A DNA stretch of 64,000 nt from Nakamurella endophytica (GTDB lineage: Bacteria; Actinomycetota; Actinomycetes; Mycobacteriales; Nakamurellaceae). Each line of letters starts with the position of its first letter. The stretch's first letter is position 1. Position numbers and translations under genes: made by a program. The stretch covers positions 512,183 to 576,182 of the forward strand of contig NZ_BMNA01000001.1 in assembly GCF_014646215.1 (NCBI RefSeq). The letters run 5' to 3'. Below are positions 34,331 through 42,699 of the stretch, piece by piece. Under the pieces are notes generated by a model. The model worked only from the letters and a program-made list of their open reading frames with translations, ran no database searches and was not told the DNA's origin.

Positions 34331-35505
34331 CCGCGGCGGGACCCGGCGGCGACCCGTGGATCGTCCGGGCCCGGCGGACGCCCATCGGCACCGCCGGGCA
34401 CGCCCTCGCCGGCTGCTCCACCACCGACCTCGCCGCCCCGCTGCTCGCCGACGCGGCCGCGGCCCTCGACGGCCGGATCGTCGACGAGGTGGTGCTGGGC
34501 AACTGCACCGGTCCCGGCGGGAACGTCGCGCGGGTCGCCGCGCTGGCGGCCGGGCTGCCGCCCGGGACCCCGGCGGTCACCGTGGACCGGCAGTGCGGGT
34601 CCGGGCTGGAGGCGGTGCTGCAGGCCGCCGCCCTTATCCGGGCCGGCGATGCGGACGTCGTGCTGGCCGGCGGTGTCGAGGCGGCGTCCACCGCGCCGTG
34701 GCGGCACTGGCCCGGTGCGCCGGGCGGCCCTCCCGGCGAGCGCTACACCCGCGCGCCGTTCGCCCCGCCCGGGCACCCGGACCCGGACATGGGCGCGGCC
34801 GCCGACGACCTGGCGCGCCGCCGCGGCTACTCCCGCGACCGCCTCGACCGGTACGCCGAGATGTCCCACGCCCGCGCCGCGGCCGCGCAGCGCGGCGGCG
34901 TCTTCGCGGCGGAGGTGGTCCCCGTCGCCGGCATCGCCCGGGACGACCGCCCCCGGACCGGGCTGACGCTGTCCCGCCTCGCCCGGCTGCCCCCCGCCTT
35001 CACCCCGGACGGCACCAGCACCGCGGGCAACTCCTGCGGCGTGTCCGACGGCGCCGCCCTGCTCACCGTGGTCGACGGCCACCGCCCCCCGGAGCAGCTG
35101 CCCGGCGAGCCCCGTCCGCTGCGGGTGGTGTCCGCCGCGGCCGTCGGCGGGGACCCGGCACTGCCCGGGGCCGCCCTGGCACCCGCCGTCCGGGCCGCGC
35201 TCGCCCACCCCCGCGCCCGGGCGCGCGGGCTGACCACCGCGTCGCTGGGGGCGGTCGAGATCACCGAGGCGTTCGCCGCGGTGGCCGTCGCCGCCCTCGA
35301 CGACCTGGACCTGGACCCGGAGCTGGTGTGCCGGGACGGCGGCGCCATCGGCCTCGGTCACCCGTGGGGCGCGTCCGGGGCGCTGCTGCTGGTCCGGCTG
35401 GCCCACCGCATGTCCGGCCCTGCCGGCGCGCGGTGGGGGCTGGCCGCCTGCGCCGTCGGCGGCGGCCAGGGCCTGGCGATGGTCGTCGAGCGGGTGGACG
35501 GGTGA
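34327..35505 (+). CDS. Thiolase (acetyl-CoA acyltransferase)
   Basis: 392 residues from GTG 34327. All catalytic parts are present: nucleophile Cys in TVDRQCGSGLEAV, EITEAFAAV, His in IGLGHPWGASGAL and the second Cys in LAACAVGGGQG. It may condense or cleave beta-ketoacyl-CoA. Its start overlaps the ligase stop, and its own stop overlaps the bioM start by 4 nt, so it is part of the same operon. Whether it works in breakdown of an imported acyl chain or synthesis of a pimeloyl thioester cannot be told from sequence. Confidence 0.9.
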   Translation: MTAAGPGGDPWIVRARRTPIGTAGHALAGCSTTDLAAPLLADAAAALDGRIVDEVVLGNCTGPGGNVARVAALAAGLPPGTPAVTVDRQCGSGLEAVLQAAALIRAGDADVVLAGGVEAASTAPWRHWPGAPGGPPGERYTRAPFAPPGHPDPDMGAAADDLARRRGYSRDRLDRYAEMSHARAAAAQRGGVFAAEVVPVAGIARDDRPRTGLTLSRLARLPPAFTPDGTSTAGNSCGVSDGAALLTVVDGHRPPEQLPGEPRPLRVVSAAAVGGDPALPGAALAPAVRAALAHPRARARGLTTASLGAVEITEAFAAVAVAALDDLDLDPELVCRDGGAIGLGHPWGASGALLLVRLAHRMSGPAGARWGLAACAVGGGQGLAMVVERVDG

Positions 35506-36206
35506 CCGAGATCCGGTTCACGGGGGTCGGCCACCGGTTCGGCGAGCGGACGGTGCTCGCCGGCGTGGACCTGGTGCTCACCGAGCGGCGCATCGGCGTC
35601 GTCGGCGGCAACGGCTCCGGCAAGTCGACGCTGGCCCGGATGATCAACGGGCTGGTGCTGCCGTCGACCGGGACGGTCACCGTGGACGGCCTGTCGACCG
35701 CCCGGAAGGGCCGTGACGTGCGCCGCCGGGTCGGGTTCGTCTTCACCGACCCGGACAACCAGATCGTCATGCCGACCGTGGCCGAGGACGTCGCCTTCTC
35801 GCTGCGCCGGCACCGGCTGCCGGACCCCGAGGTGCGGCGCCGGGTGACCGAGGTGCTGGACCGGTTCGACCTGGCCGGCCACGCCGACCACCCGGCCCAC
35901 CAGCTCTCCGGCGGGCAGAAGCAGCTCCTGGCGCTGGCCGCGGTGCTGGTCACCGACCCCGACGTGCTCGTCGCGGACGAGCCGACCACGCTGCTCGACG
36001 CCCGGAACGCCCGCCGGGTCGCCGCGCTGCTCGCCGAGCTGCCGCAGCAGGTCGTCCTGGTCACCCATCACCTGCACCTGCTGTCCGGCTTCGACCGGGT
36101 GGTCGTGGTGGACGGGGGGCGGGTGGTGGCGGACGCCGATCCGGCGACGGCGCTCGCGGCCTACGACCGGGTGCTCGCCGACCCGGCGGGACCGGCGATC
36201 CCGTGA
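35502..36206 (+). CDS. bioM: Biotin ECF transporter ATPase BioM
   Basis: 234 residues from GTG 35502. ABC ATPase with Walker A GGNGSGKSTLARM, Q-loop region FTDPDNQIVMPTVAEDV (typical of EcfA/CbiO), signature LSGGQKQLLALA, Walker B VLVADEPTTLLD and switch His in VTHHLHLL. It powers the biotin transporter BioYMN. Start overlaps the thiolase stop (GTGA) and its stop overlaps bioN the same way. Confidence 0.92.
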   Translation: MTEIRFTGVGHRFGERTVLAGVDLVLTERRIGVVGGNGSGKSTLARMINGLVLPSTGTVTVDGLSTARKGRDVRRRVGFVFTDPDNQIVMPTVAEDVAFSLRRHRLPDPEVRRRVTEVLDRFDLAGHADHPAHQLSGGQKQLLALAAVLVTDPDVLVADEPTTLLDARNARRVAALLAELPQQVVLVTHHLHLLSGFDRVVVVDGGRVVADADPATALAAYDRVLADPAGPAIP

Positions 36207-36805
36207 CCGCCCTCGGCCTGTACCGGCCCGGCACCTCCGTGCTGCACCGGCTGCCCGCGGGGGCGAAGCTGGTCGGCCTGCTGGCGGGCACGGTCCTGCT
36301 CGTGGTGCTGCGCCGGCCGTGGCAGCTGGGCCTGGCCGCCCTGGTCGAGGTGCTGCTCTACGCGCTCGCCCGGATCCCGCCCGGCGTCGCCTGGACGCAG
36401 CTGCGCCCGCTGCGCTGGCTGGTCGTGGTGGTGGCGGCGGCGCAGCTCCTGCTCGCCGGATGGCAGCAGGCGCTGTGGGTCACCGGCGGCCTGGTGCTGA
36501 CCGTGGCGCTGGCCGCGTTGCTGACCCTGACCACCCGGGTCACCGCCCTGCTCGACGTGCTGCACCGGCTCCTGCGGCCGCTGCGCCGGTTCGGGGTCGA
36601 CGGGGACCGCGTCGCGCTGCTGCTGGCCCTCACCATCCGGCTGGTGCCGGTGCTCAGCGGCATCGTCCGCGAGGTGCAGGAGGCCCGCACCGCCCGGGGC
36701 GCCGGCTGGTCGCTGACCGCGGTGGCGGCACCGGCCGTGGTGCGCGCGTTGCGGACGGCCGACCACGTCGGCGAGGCCCTGGTGGCGCGCGGCGTCGACG
36801 ACTGA
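36203..36805 (+). CDS. bioN: Biotin ECF transporter transmembrane subunit BioN
   Basis: 200 residues from GTG 36203. EcfT-type membrane protein: SVLHRLPAGAKLVGLLAGTVLLVVLRRPW, several helices, and the cytoplasmic coupling sequences ending in EVQEARTARGAGW, the conserved ARG motif region that contacts the ATPase. It is the last gene of the operon and links BioM to BioY. Length is somewhat below the usual EcfT, in line with BioN. Confidence 0.88.
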   Translation: MTALGLYRPGTSVLHRLPAGAKLVGLLAGTVLLVVLRRPWQLGLAALVEVLLYALARIPPGVAWTQLRPLRWLVVVVAAAQLLLAGWQQALWVTGGLVLTVALAALLTLTTRVTALLDVLHRLLRPLRRFGVDGDRVALLLALTIRLVPVLSGIVREVQEARTARGAGWSLTAVAAPAVVRALRTADHVGEALVARGVDD

Positions 36806-36821
36806 CCGTCATGCTGATCCC

Positions 36822-37268
36822 ATGCAGGTACGCAGGCTCGGACCCGACGACGCGGCGGCCGCGACGGAGGTCTGCCGGCTCTTCGACCTCCGCGGGCGGC
36901 TGGACCCGTCCCGGTTCCTGGCCCGCGACGACGTCCACCTGCTGGTCGCCGAGATCGACGGCCGGCCGGTCGGCTGGGTCTACGGCCAGGAGCTGCTGCA
37001 CCCGGACGGCGAGGTGACGGCCCTGCTCTACAGCCTGGACGTGGCAGCCGGGGCGCGGCGGCAGGGCGTGGGCCGCGCGCTGACCGAGCGGTTCGTCGAC
37101 GTGGTCCGGCGGCGCGGCTGCAGCGAGGCCTGGGTGCTCACGGAGCCGGACAACGCGGCGGCGCAGGCCACCTACCGATCGGCCGGCGGCCGCCCCGAGG
37201 ACGAGCCGTCGGTGATGCTGGTCTGGACGCTCGGCGCCGGCAACGAGGCGGGCGGGCTGCCCGGCTGA
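36822..37268 (+). CDS. GNAT N-acetyltransferase, AAC(3)-I-like
   Basis: 148 residues from ATG 36822. A GNAT core with MQVRRLGPDDAAAATEVCRLF, HLLVAEIDGRPVGWVYGQEL, LYSLDVAAGARRQGVGRAL (acetyl-CoA binding) and DNAAAQATYRSAG. The order and length recall the aminoglycoside 3-N-acetyltransferase I group, but resistance is not implied. It follows bioN by 16 bp. Its 3' end overlaps the convergent macrodomain gene by 97 bp. Confidence 0.82.
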   Translation: MQVRRLGPDDAAAATEVCRLFDLRGRLDPSRFLARDDVHLLVAEIDGRPVGWVYGQELLHPDGEVTALLYSLDVAAGARRQGVGRALTERFVDVVRRRGCSEAWVLTEPDNAAAQATYRSAGGRPEDEPSVMLVWTLGAGNEAGGLPG

Positions 37269-37780
37269 CGGCCCGCCGCGACCTCGCGGGCCAGCTCCAG
37301 CGTGGCGGCGTCGAACAGCACCAGCACGACCTGCTCGACCGACGTGTCGGCGGCGTGCAGTGCCGCGAGCGCCTGTGCGACGGCGTCCGGCTTGGGCCAG
37401 CGGTACAGGCCCGCGGAGATCAACGGGAAGGCCACCGACCCGGCGCCCAGCCCGTCCGCGACCCGCAGGCTCTCGGTGTAGCAGGAGCGCAGGACGGCCG
37501 ACCGGTCCTCCCGCCGGGAGTGCACCGGTCCGACCGTGTGGATCACCCAGCGCGCCGGCAGCCGGCCGGCCGTGGTGGCGACGGCCTGCCCGGCGGGGAG
37601 CCCGTCCCGGTACTCCGGCGTGGCCCGCAGCGCGCGGCACTCCCGCAGGATGTCCGGGCCGCCGGCGCGGTGGATGGCGCCGTCCACCCCGCCGCCGCCG
37701 AGCAGCCGCGAGTTGGCCGCGTTGACGACGGCGTCCACGGCGACCGCGGTGATGTCGCCCTGCCGGAGCTCCACGCGCAT
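37172..37780 (-). CDS. Macro-domain ADP-ribose/O-acetyl-ADP-ribose hydrolase
   Basis: 202 residues from ATG 37780; a GTG at 37795 is also possible. Macrodomain of the MacroD/YmdB type: VDAVVNAANSRLLGGGGVDGAIHRAGG (ADP-ribose and catalytic loop), WVIHTVGPV, LRSCYTESLRVAD and SVAFPLISAGLYRWP. It removes ADP-ribose or O-acetyl from ADP-ribose in the cytosol. The last 35 residues are a Pro/Ser tail antisense to the GNAT gene end and not conserved. Head-to-tail with HAD phosphatase behind it (25 bp). Confidence 0.88.
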   Translation of the reverse strand: MRVELRQGDITAVAVDAVVNAANSRLLGGGGVDGAIHRAGGPDILRECRALRATPEYRDGLPAGQAVATTAGRLPARWVIHTVGPVHSRREDRSAVLRSCYTESLRVADGLGAGSVAFPLISAGLYRWPKPDAVAQALAALHAADTSVEQVVLVLFDAATLELAREVAAGRQPGSPPASLPAPSVQTSITDGSSSGRPPADR

Positions 37781-37805
37781 CCGGCTCACCCGCACCCGGG
37801 ACCGG

Positions 37806-38447
37806 TCACCAGGTCACCACCACGCCCATCCGGTCCGCCGAGAACTCGACCTCGGCCAGACTGCCCACGCTCGGCTGGTCCAGGTCGCGGTGCGTGGTCC
37901 GGATGCCGACCACCGGAACGCCCGCGGCCTGCGCCGATGCGATGCCGGCCGGCGCGTCCTCGAAGGCCAGGCAGGACTGCGGGGGCTGGCCGACGGCCCG
38001 GGCGCCGGCCAGGTACGGATCCGGCGCCGGCTTGCCGGTGTCGACGTCGTCGGCGGTCACCAGGTGGCGGGGCTGCGGCAGCCCGGCGGCACGCATCCGC
38101 GCGGTGGCCAGCCGGCGACCGCCGCTGGTCACGATCGCCCACCTGCTCGTCGGCAGCTGGTCGAGCGCCCGCAGCGCACCGGGCAGCGGGACCACGTCGC
38201 CGGTGTCGGTCGACTCCGCCTCCACCATGAACTGGTGGTGCTCCTCGATCTCCTCCGGCGACATGTCCGGCGCGAGCCGGGCCAGCACCTGCCGGACCGG
38301 GATGCCGTGGATCCACGGCCCGATGACGTCCCACCCGATGCCCACCCGCTCGGACAGTCGGCGCCAGTTGCGCTCCACGCTGGCGGTCGAGTCGACCATG
38401 GTTCCGTCGAGGTCGAACAGGATCGCCCGGACGGCGCGCTGCGGCAT
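37806..38447 (-). CDS. HAD-family phosphatase
   Basis: 213 residues from ATG 38447; the preceding in-frame segment to 38516 has no start signal of note. HAD motif I FDLDGTMVDST (nucleophile Asp), motif II VTSGG, motif III with DTGKPAPDPY and motif IV LAFEDAPAGIASA. A small helical cap (RNWRRLSERVGIGWDVIGPW) is of the phosphoglycolate/sugar phosphatase type. Substrate probably a sugar phosphate. It is on the same strand as the macrodomain gene and ends 25 bp before its start. Confidence 0.9.
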   Translation of the reverse strand: MPQRAVRAILFDLDGTMVDSTASVERNWRRLSERVGIGWDVIGPWIHGIPVRQVLARLAPDMSPEEIEEHHQFMVEAESTDTGDVVPLPGALRALDQLPTSRWAIVTSGGRRLATARMRAAGLPQPRHLVTADDVDTGKPAPDPYLAGARAVGQPPQSCLAFEDAPAGIASAQAAGVPVVGIRTTHRDLDQPSVGSLAEVEFSADRMGVVVTW

Positions 38448-38674
38448 GGCGCCACCCTCGCACACCGTCCGGACGCCCGACGGCCGGTCCGCCGTCACGC
38501 TGCCGCGCGGGGCCACGGCCGCGGATCGGGCGAACAGATGTCACGCGGCGCGTCGCCACCACTCCGATCTGTGACTGCATGATCATCGTTCGGGCCGCGA
38601 CGCGGTCCCGGCGCCGCGCCGGAACGCGGGATCGACCGACGGGCGGACCGCCGGGACCACCGGAGGGACGGGCG

Positions 38675-39709
38675 ATGGCAGACGACCGGGGCACGGTGGA
38701 CCGGCCCGGGCGCCGCCGCACCCGCGGGCGCGCGGACCCGTGGTCCGCCGCGATGGACGCCCTGCCGGACCGGGTCGCCGTGCTGGACCGCGGCGGCCGG
38801 GTGCTGGCGGCGAACCGGTCCTGGACGCTCGACGCGGGCGGATGCCGGGCCGGCGCCTCCTACCTCGAGGTGTGCGACCGCGCCGCCCGGGGTGGTGACC
38901 CCTCTGCCGGACGCCTGCACACCGCGCTGGTGGGCGTCCTCGGCGGCGCCCGCCCGTCCGCCGAGGTCGACTACCCGGACCCGACCGGGGACCGCTGGTG
39001 GCGCGCGGAGATCCGGCGGCTGCCCGACGACGCCGGCGGACGGGACCGGACGGTGGTGCGGCACCTGGAGGTGACCGAGTGGGTCCGCACCCGGGAGGCG
39101 CTGCGCACCCAGGCCGTCACCGACCCGCTCACCGGGCTGGTCAACCGCCGCGTGCTCGACGACCGGCTCGGCCGGATCCTGGGCCCGGCCGGTCCGGACC
39201 AGCCCACGGCGCTGCTGCTGGCGGACGTCGACCACTTCAAGGCGATCAACGACGTCCACGGGCACCTGGCCGGGGACCGCTGCCTGGCGCAGGTGGCGCA
39301 GTGGTTGCGGCAGCACACCCGGCCGCAGGACCTGATCTGCCGGTGGGGCGGCGACGAGTTCGTGGTGCTGGTGCAGGCGCCGGGGGCCGCGGACGTCGAG
39401 GCCGTGGAGAGCCGGCTCCGTCGCTGGGCCGGCGGGTCCGTGGCCGGCGTCCCGGTCACGCTCACCTGGGGCTCGGCGCACGCCCGCGCCGGCGACACCC
39501 CCGGCACCCTGCTGGCCCGGGCGGACCACGAGCTGCGCCTGGCCAAGAGCCGGCGGGACGACCGGGACCGCGGCGACGGCCTGCGCGGCCGCCGGCTCGC
39601 CGTCGTCCCCTCCGTGGGCCGGTACCCTGATGCCGTCCGCCAGGGCGACACCAGTCCCCTGCCGGCGCCCCGCCTCCATAGCTCAGGGGATAGAGCATCG
39701 GTTTCCTAA
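38675..39709 (+). CDS. Diguanylate cyclase (GGDEF) with N-terminal sensory domain
   Basis: 344 residues from ATG 38675 with GGAGGGACGGG ahead. A PAS-like N-terminal part (DRVAVLDRGGRVLAANRSW to the LEVTEWVRTREAL linker) precedes a GGDEF domain with DPLTGLVNRRVLDDRLG, the metal/substrate segment LLLADVDHFKAINDVHGH and active loop CRWGGDEFVVLVQ. It makes c-di-GMP from two GTP; the I-site RxxD was not seen. The reading frame runs on past the domain and only stops at a TAA at 39707-39709, inside the tRNA-Arg gene. No membrane helix; the signal sensed is unknown. Confidence 0.88.
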   Translation: MADDRGTVDRPGRRRTRGRADPWSAAMDALPDRVAVLDRGGRVLAANRSWTLDAGGCRAGASYLEVCDRAARGGDPSAGRLHTALVGVLGGARPSAEVDYPDPTGDRWWRAEIRRLPDDAGGRDRTVVRHLEVTEWVRTREALRTQAVTDPLTGLVNRRVLDDRLGRILGPAGPDQPTALLLADVDHFKAINDVHGHLAGDRCLAQVAQWLRQHTRPQDLICRWGGDEFVVLVQAPGAADVEAVESRLRRWAGGSVAGVPVTLTWGSAHARAGDTPGTLLARADHELRLAKSRRDDRDRGDGLRGRRLAVVPSVGRYPDAVRQGDTSPLPAPRLHSSGDRASVS

Positions 39710-39744
39710 ACCGTGTGTCGTAGGTTCGAATCCTACTGGGGGCA
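39672..39744 (+). tRNA. tRNA-Arg (CCT)
   Basis: A 73-nt cloverleaf: acceptor GCCTCCA/TGGGGGC, D arm GCTC-AGGGGATA-GAGC, anticodon loop TTCCTAA (anticodon CCT, arginine AGG), T arm GTAGG-TTCGAAT-CCTAC and discriminator A. One mismatch is at the outer anticodon pair (T-T). CCA is not encoded. The 5' 38 nt lie inside the open frame of the diguanylate cyclase. Confidence 0.95.
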
Positions 39745-39777
39745 CAGCCTTCTCACACTCGTCACGGTGGAGGTGCG

Positions 39778-40236
39778 GTGCCGCGCGTCGACCTGCGGAC
39801 CCTCGGCGCCTGGGTGCTCACGTGCAATCCCGCGGTGACGGACCTGGCCGCGCTGCTGTCCGCGGGCGGCCCGGTCACCTCGTGGTGCGTGGCCGACAAC
39901 TACCGCAGCGCGTTGATGGCGGCGGCCCAGCCCGCGCTGCTGTGGGTCAGCGGTCCGGGACGGCCGTGGGCGCGCGGCTTCTGGGGCCTGGGCACCGTGC
40001 AGGGACCGGCCGCGGCCACGCCGGGCAGTCGGACGCTGACCGCCCGGCTGGCGCTCCACCTGTTGCCCGAGCCGCTGCCGGCCGCCGAGCTGGCGGTCCT
40101 CCCGGGCCTGGAGGGCGTCGAAGTCCTGCGCCAGCCGTTCATGTCCAACCCGTCGTGGCTGGACCGCGACCAGTACCGGGTGGTCCGCAGCCGATTGGGG
40201 GTCGATCCGCCTCCCGGAGCGCCACCGATCGGTTAG
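39778..40236 (+). CDS. Unknown protein, EVE/PUA-like candidate
   Basis: 152 residues from GTG 39778, beginning 34 bp behind the tRNA. No family is certain. The layout, a Trp near residue 36 (VTSWCVADNYRSALMAAAQ) then ALLWVSGPGR, GFWGLGTVQGP, and a C-terminal NPSWLDRDQYRVVRSRLG, recalls EVE/PUA-like single-domain proteins that bind modified bases. The C-terminus ends in a Pro-rich tail. It is probably not secreted. The next gene is the GGDEF-EAL protein; operon linkage is possible (about 50 bp). Confidence 0.55.
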   Translation: MPRVDLRTLGAWVLTCNPAVTDLAALLSAGGPVTSWCVADNYRSALMAAAQPALLWVSGPGRPWARGFWGLGTVQGPAAATPGSRTLTARLALHLLPEPLPAAELAVLPGLEGVEVLRQPFMSNPSWLDRDQYRVVRSRLGVDPPPGAPPIG

Positions 40237-40285
40237 GGTGCGGTCGTCACAGTCAGCAGCGACCGATATACAGGGGGTGGCCACC

Positions 40286-42586
40286 GTGTCGCCCGCCCGT
40301 CCCCGCGCCGCCATGCTCTACGGCGCCGCGGGCGTGGTGGTGGCCGCCGGCTACGCCGCCGTCCCGGACGGCCTCCCCCAGGACGCCGTCTACCTGGCCG
40401 TCGGTCTCTCGTGCCTGGCCGCGGTCACCGTCGGGCTGTCCCGCCAGCCCCGCGCGGCCCGGCCGACCTGGCGCGCGCTGCAGCTCGGGCTCCTGCTGTG
40501 GGTGCTGGGCGACACGCTGAGCAGCTGGTTCCAGGACGTCGCACATCTGGACGCCTACCCGACGTGGGCCGACGCGTGCTACCTCGCCGCCTACCCGGTC
40601 CTCACCGTCGGGCTGTGGCGGCTGGTCCGGAGCCGGCTGGCGGACCGCGACACCGCCGGGCTGCTGGACAGCGCCATCCTCACCGCCGGGCTGGGACTGC
40701 TGTCGTGGGTGGTGCTCGCCCGCCCGACCCTCGCGCAGTCGTCGTCCGCACCGCTGGCGGCGGTCGTCGGCGTCGCGTACCCGGTCGGCGACATCGTGCT
40801 GCTCGCCGTGCTCATCCGGTTGCTGACCACTCCGGGTGGGCGGACGCCGGCGTTCCGGCTGCTGTTCGCCGGGGCCGTCCTGCTCGTCGCGGCCGACACC
40901 ACCACGACGGCGCTGGGTCTGTGGACGTCGACGGCCACGTCGGTACCGGAGCTGCTCTGGCTGTTGTCGTACGTGGCCTGGGGGGCAGCGGCGCTGCACC
41001 CGTCCGCGGCGCGGCTGGCGGAGCGGTCCGTCGAGCCCCGGCGGCCGTTCAGCCGCCGGCGCCTGGTGGCCCTGCTCGCCGCGGGCCTGGTGGCGCCGGG
41101 GGTGCTGCTGGCGCAGTGGTGGACCGGATCCGGGATCGATGCGGCCGCCATCGCCGTCGGCTGGGTGCTGCTGTTCCTGCTCGTGGTGGCCCGGATGCGG
41201 CTGGCCGTGCGGCAGGTCGTCGCCGCGCACCGGGAACGCGACCGGCTGCAGGGCGACCTGGCGTTCCAGGCGGCCCACGACTTCCTCACCCACCTGCCCA
41301 ACCGGGCCCAGGCGATGGCCGGGATCGAGGCGGCGCTGGGCCGGGCGCAGCGGACCGGTGACCTGCTCGGACTGCTGTTCCTGGACCTGGACGGCTTCAA
41401 GGCCGTCAACGACTCGCTCGGCCACCGGGCCGGCGACGAGGTCCTGCGGGCGGTGGCGGACCGGCTGCGCCGCGCCGTCCGGGTGGGTGACCTGGTGGCC
41501 CGGCTGGGCGGCGACGAGTTCGTCGTGCTGTTGGAAAGCCTGCCGCGCGAGGCCGACGCCGTGCAGCTGGCCCACCGGCTGGTCCGGACGGTCGGCGAGC
41601 CGGTGCAGCTGTCCGGTGCGGTGCAGGCCGCCGTCGGGGTGAGCATCGGTGTCGCGATCGGGCAGGACGGGTCCACCGACCCCGACCGGCTGCTGCACGA
41701 GGCCGACACCGCGGCGTACCGCGCCAAGCGCGCCGGCCGCGGCCGGGTCGAGGTGTTCGACGACGCCCTGCGCACCGAGCTGGACCTCCGCGCCGACCTC
41801 GAGCGCGACCTGCGCCACGCCATCGACGCCGACGAGCTGGTGCTGCACTACCAACCGGTCGTCGACCTGTCCTCGGGCGCCGTGCAGGGCTACGAGGCGC
41901 TGGTGCGCTGGCAGCGCCCTGGCCACGGGCTCGTCCCGCCGCTGGAGTTCATCCCCGTCGCGGAGGAGTCGTCGCTGATCTGCGAGCTGGACGCCTGGGT
42001 GCTGCACCGGGCGACGGCGCAGATGGCCGCCTGGGGGCACCACGACCGGACGGTGTCGGTCAACGTGTCGGGGCGGCACGTCTCGGACCCCCGCATCGTC
42101 GACGACGTCCGGTCCGCGCTCGCCCGATCCGGCCTGTCACCGGCACAGCTGGCGCTGGAGATCACCGAGACGGTGGTCATCGAGGACCTGCGGGCGCCGC
42201 ACCACCTGCGACAGCTGCGCGAGCTGGGCGTCGCGGTCACCCTCGACGACTTCGGCACCGGCTACCACTCGCTGGCCTCGCTGCGCGACCTGCCGGTCGA
42301 CACCCTGAAGATCGACCGCAGCTTCCTGGACACCGGGACCCGGTCGTCCAGGGCGCTGCTCGAGCTGATGATCACCGCGGCGCACGCCTTCGACCTGCCG
42401 GTGGTCGCCGAGGGAGTGGAGACGCCCGATCAGGTGGCCGCGCTCCGCGCCATGAGGTGCGAGTCGGCCCAGGGGTTCCACCTCGGCCGGCCGCTCACCG
42501 TGTCGCAGGTCGAGGCGCTCGCCGCGGGTCCGGGCCAGGAGCGGAGCTCCCGCGGCTCGGCGCCCGCGCCGGCCGCGGCCGGCTGA
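40286..42586 (+). CDS. Membrane GGDEF-EAL bifunctional c-di-GMP protein
   Basis: 766 residues from GTG 40286 (SD AGGGGG); another GTG at 40277 is possible. The first 300 residues contain about nine membrane helices with short loops, an unknown sensory module. A GGDEF domain follows: DFLTHLPNRAQAMA, LLFLDLDGFKAVNDSLGH, VARLGGDEFVVLL. Then an EAL domain: QPVVDLSSGAVQGYEALVRW, VSVNVSGRHVSDP, ALEITETVVIED, TLDDFGTGYHSLASL and LKIDRSF, all metal and substrate residues seen. It may synthesise or hydrolyse c-di-GMP. Together with the upstream cyclase it gives a local c-di-GMP cluster. Confidence 0.93.
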   Translation: MSPARPRAAMLYGAAGVVVAAGYAAVPDGLPQDAVYLAVGLSCLAAVTVGLSRQPRAARPTWRALQLGLLLWVLGDTLSSWFQDVAHLDAYPTWADACYLAAYPVLTVGLWRLVRSRLADRDTAGLLDSAILTAGLGLLSWVVLARPTLAQSSSAPLAAVVGVAYPVGDIVLLAVLIRLLTTPGGRTPAFRLLFAGAVLLVAADTTTTALGLWTSTATSVPELLWLLSYVAWGAAALHPSAARLAERSVEPRRPFSRRRLVALLAAGLVAPGVLLAQWWTGSGIDAAAIAVGWVLLFLLVVARMRLAVRQVVAAHRERDRLQGDLAFQAAHDFLTHLPNRAQAMAGIEAALGRAQRTGDLLGLLFLDLDGFKAVNDSLGHRAGDEVLRAVADRLRRAVRVGDLVARLGGDEFVVLLESLPREADAVQLAHRLVRTVGEPVQLSGAVQAAVGVSIGVAIGQDGSTDPDRLLHEADTAAYRAKRAGRGRVEVFDDALRTELDLRADLERDLRHAIDADELVLHYQPVVDLSSGAVQGYEALVRWQRPGHGLVPPLEFIPVAEESSLICELDAWVLHRATAQMAAWGHHDRTVSVNVSGRHVSDPRIVDDVRSALARSGLSPAQLALEITETVVIEDLRAPHHLRQLRELGVAVTLDDFGTGYHSLASLRDLPVDTLKIDRSFLDTGTRSSRALLELMITAAHAFDLPVVAEGVETPDQVAALRAMRCESAQGFHLGRPLTVSQVEALAAGPGQERSSRGSAPAPAAAG

Positions 42587-42699
42587 CCCCGACCGACGCC
42601 GGCCGACCGCTCGGCCGACTCCCGGTAGCGGCGGGCGCGATCTCCCGTGACTGCGCGGGCGACCCCCATAGCGGCGGACCGACGAACCCGATGCGGAGG

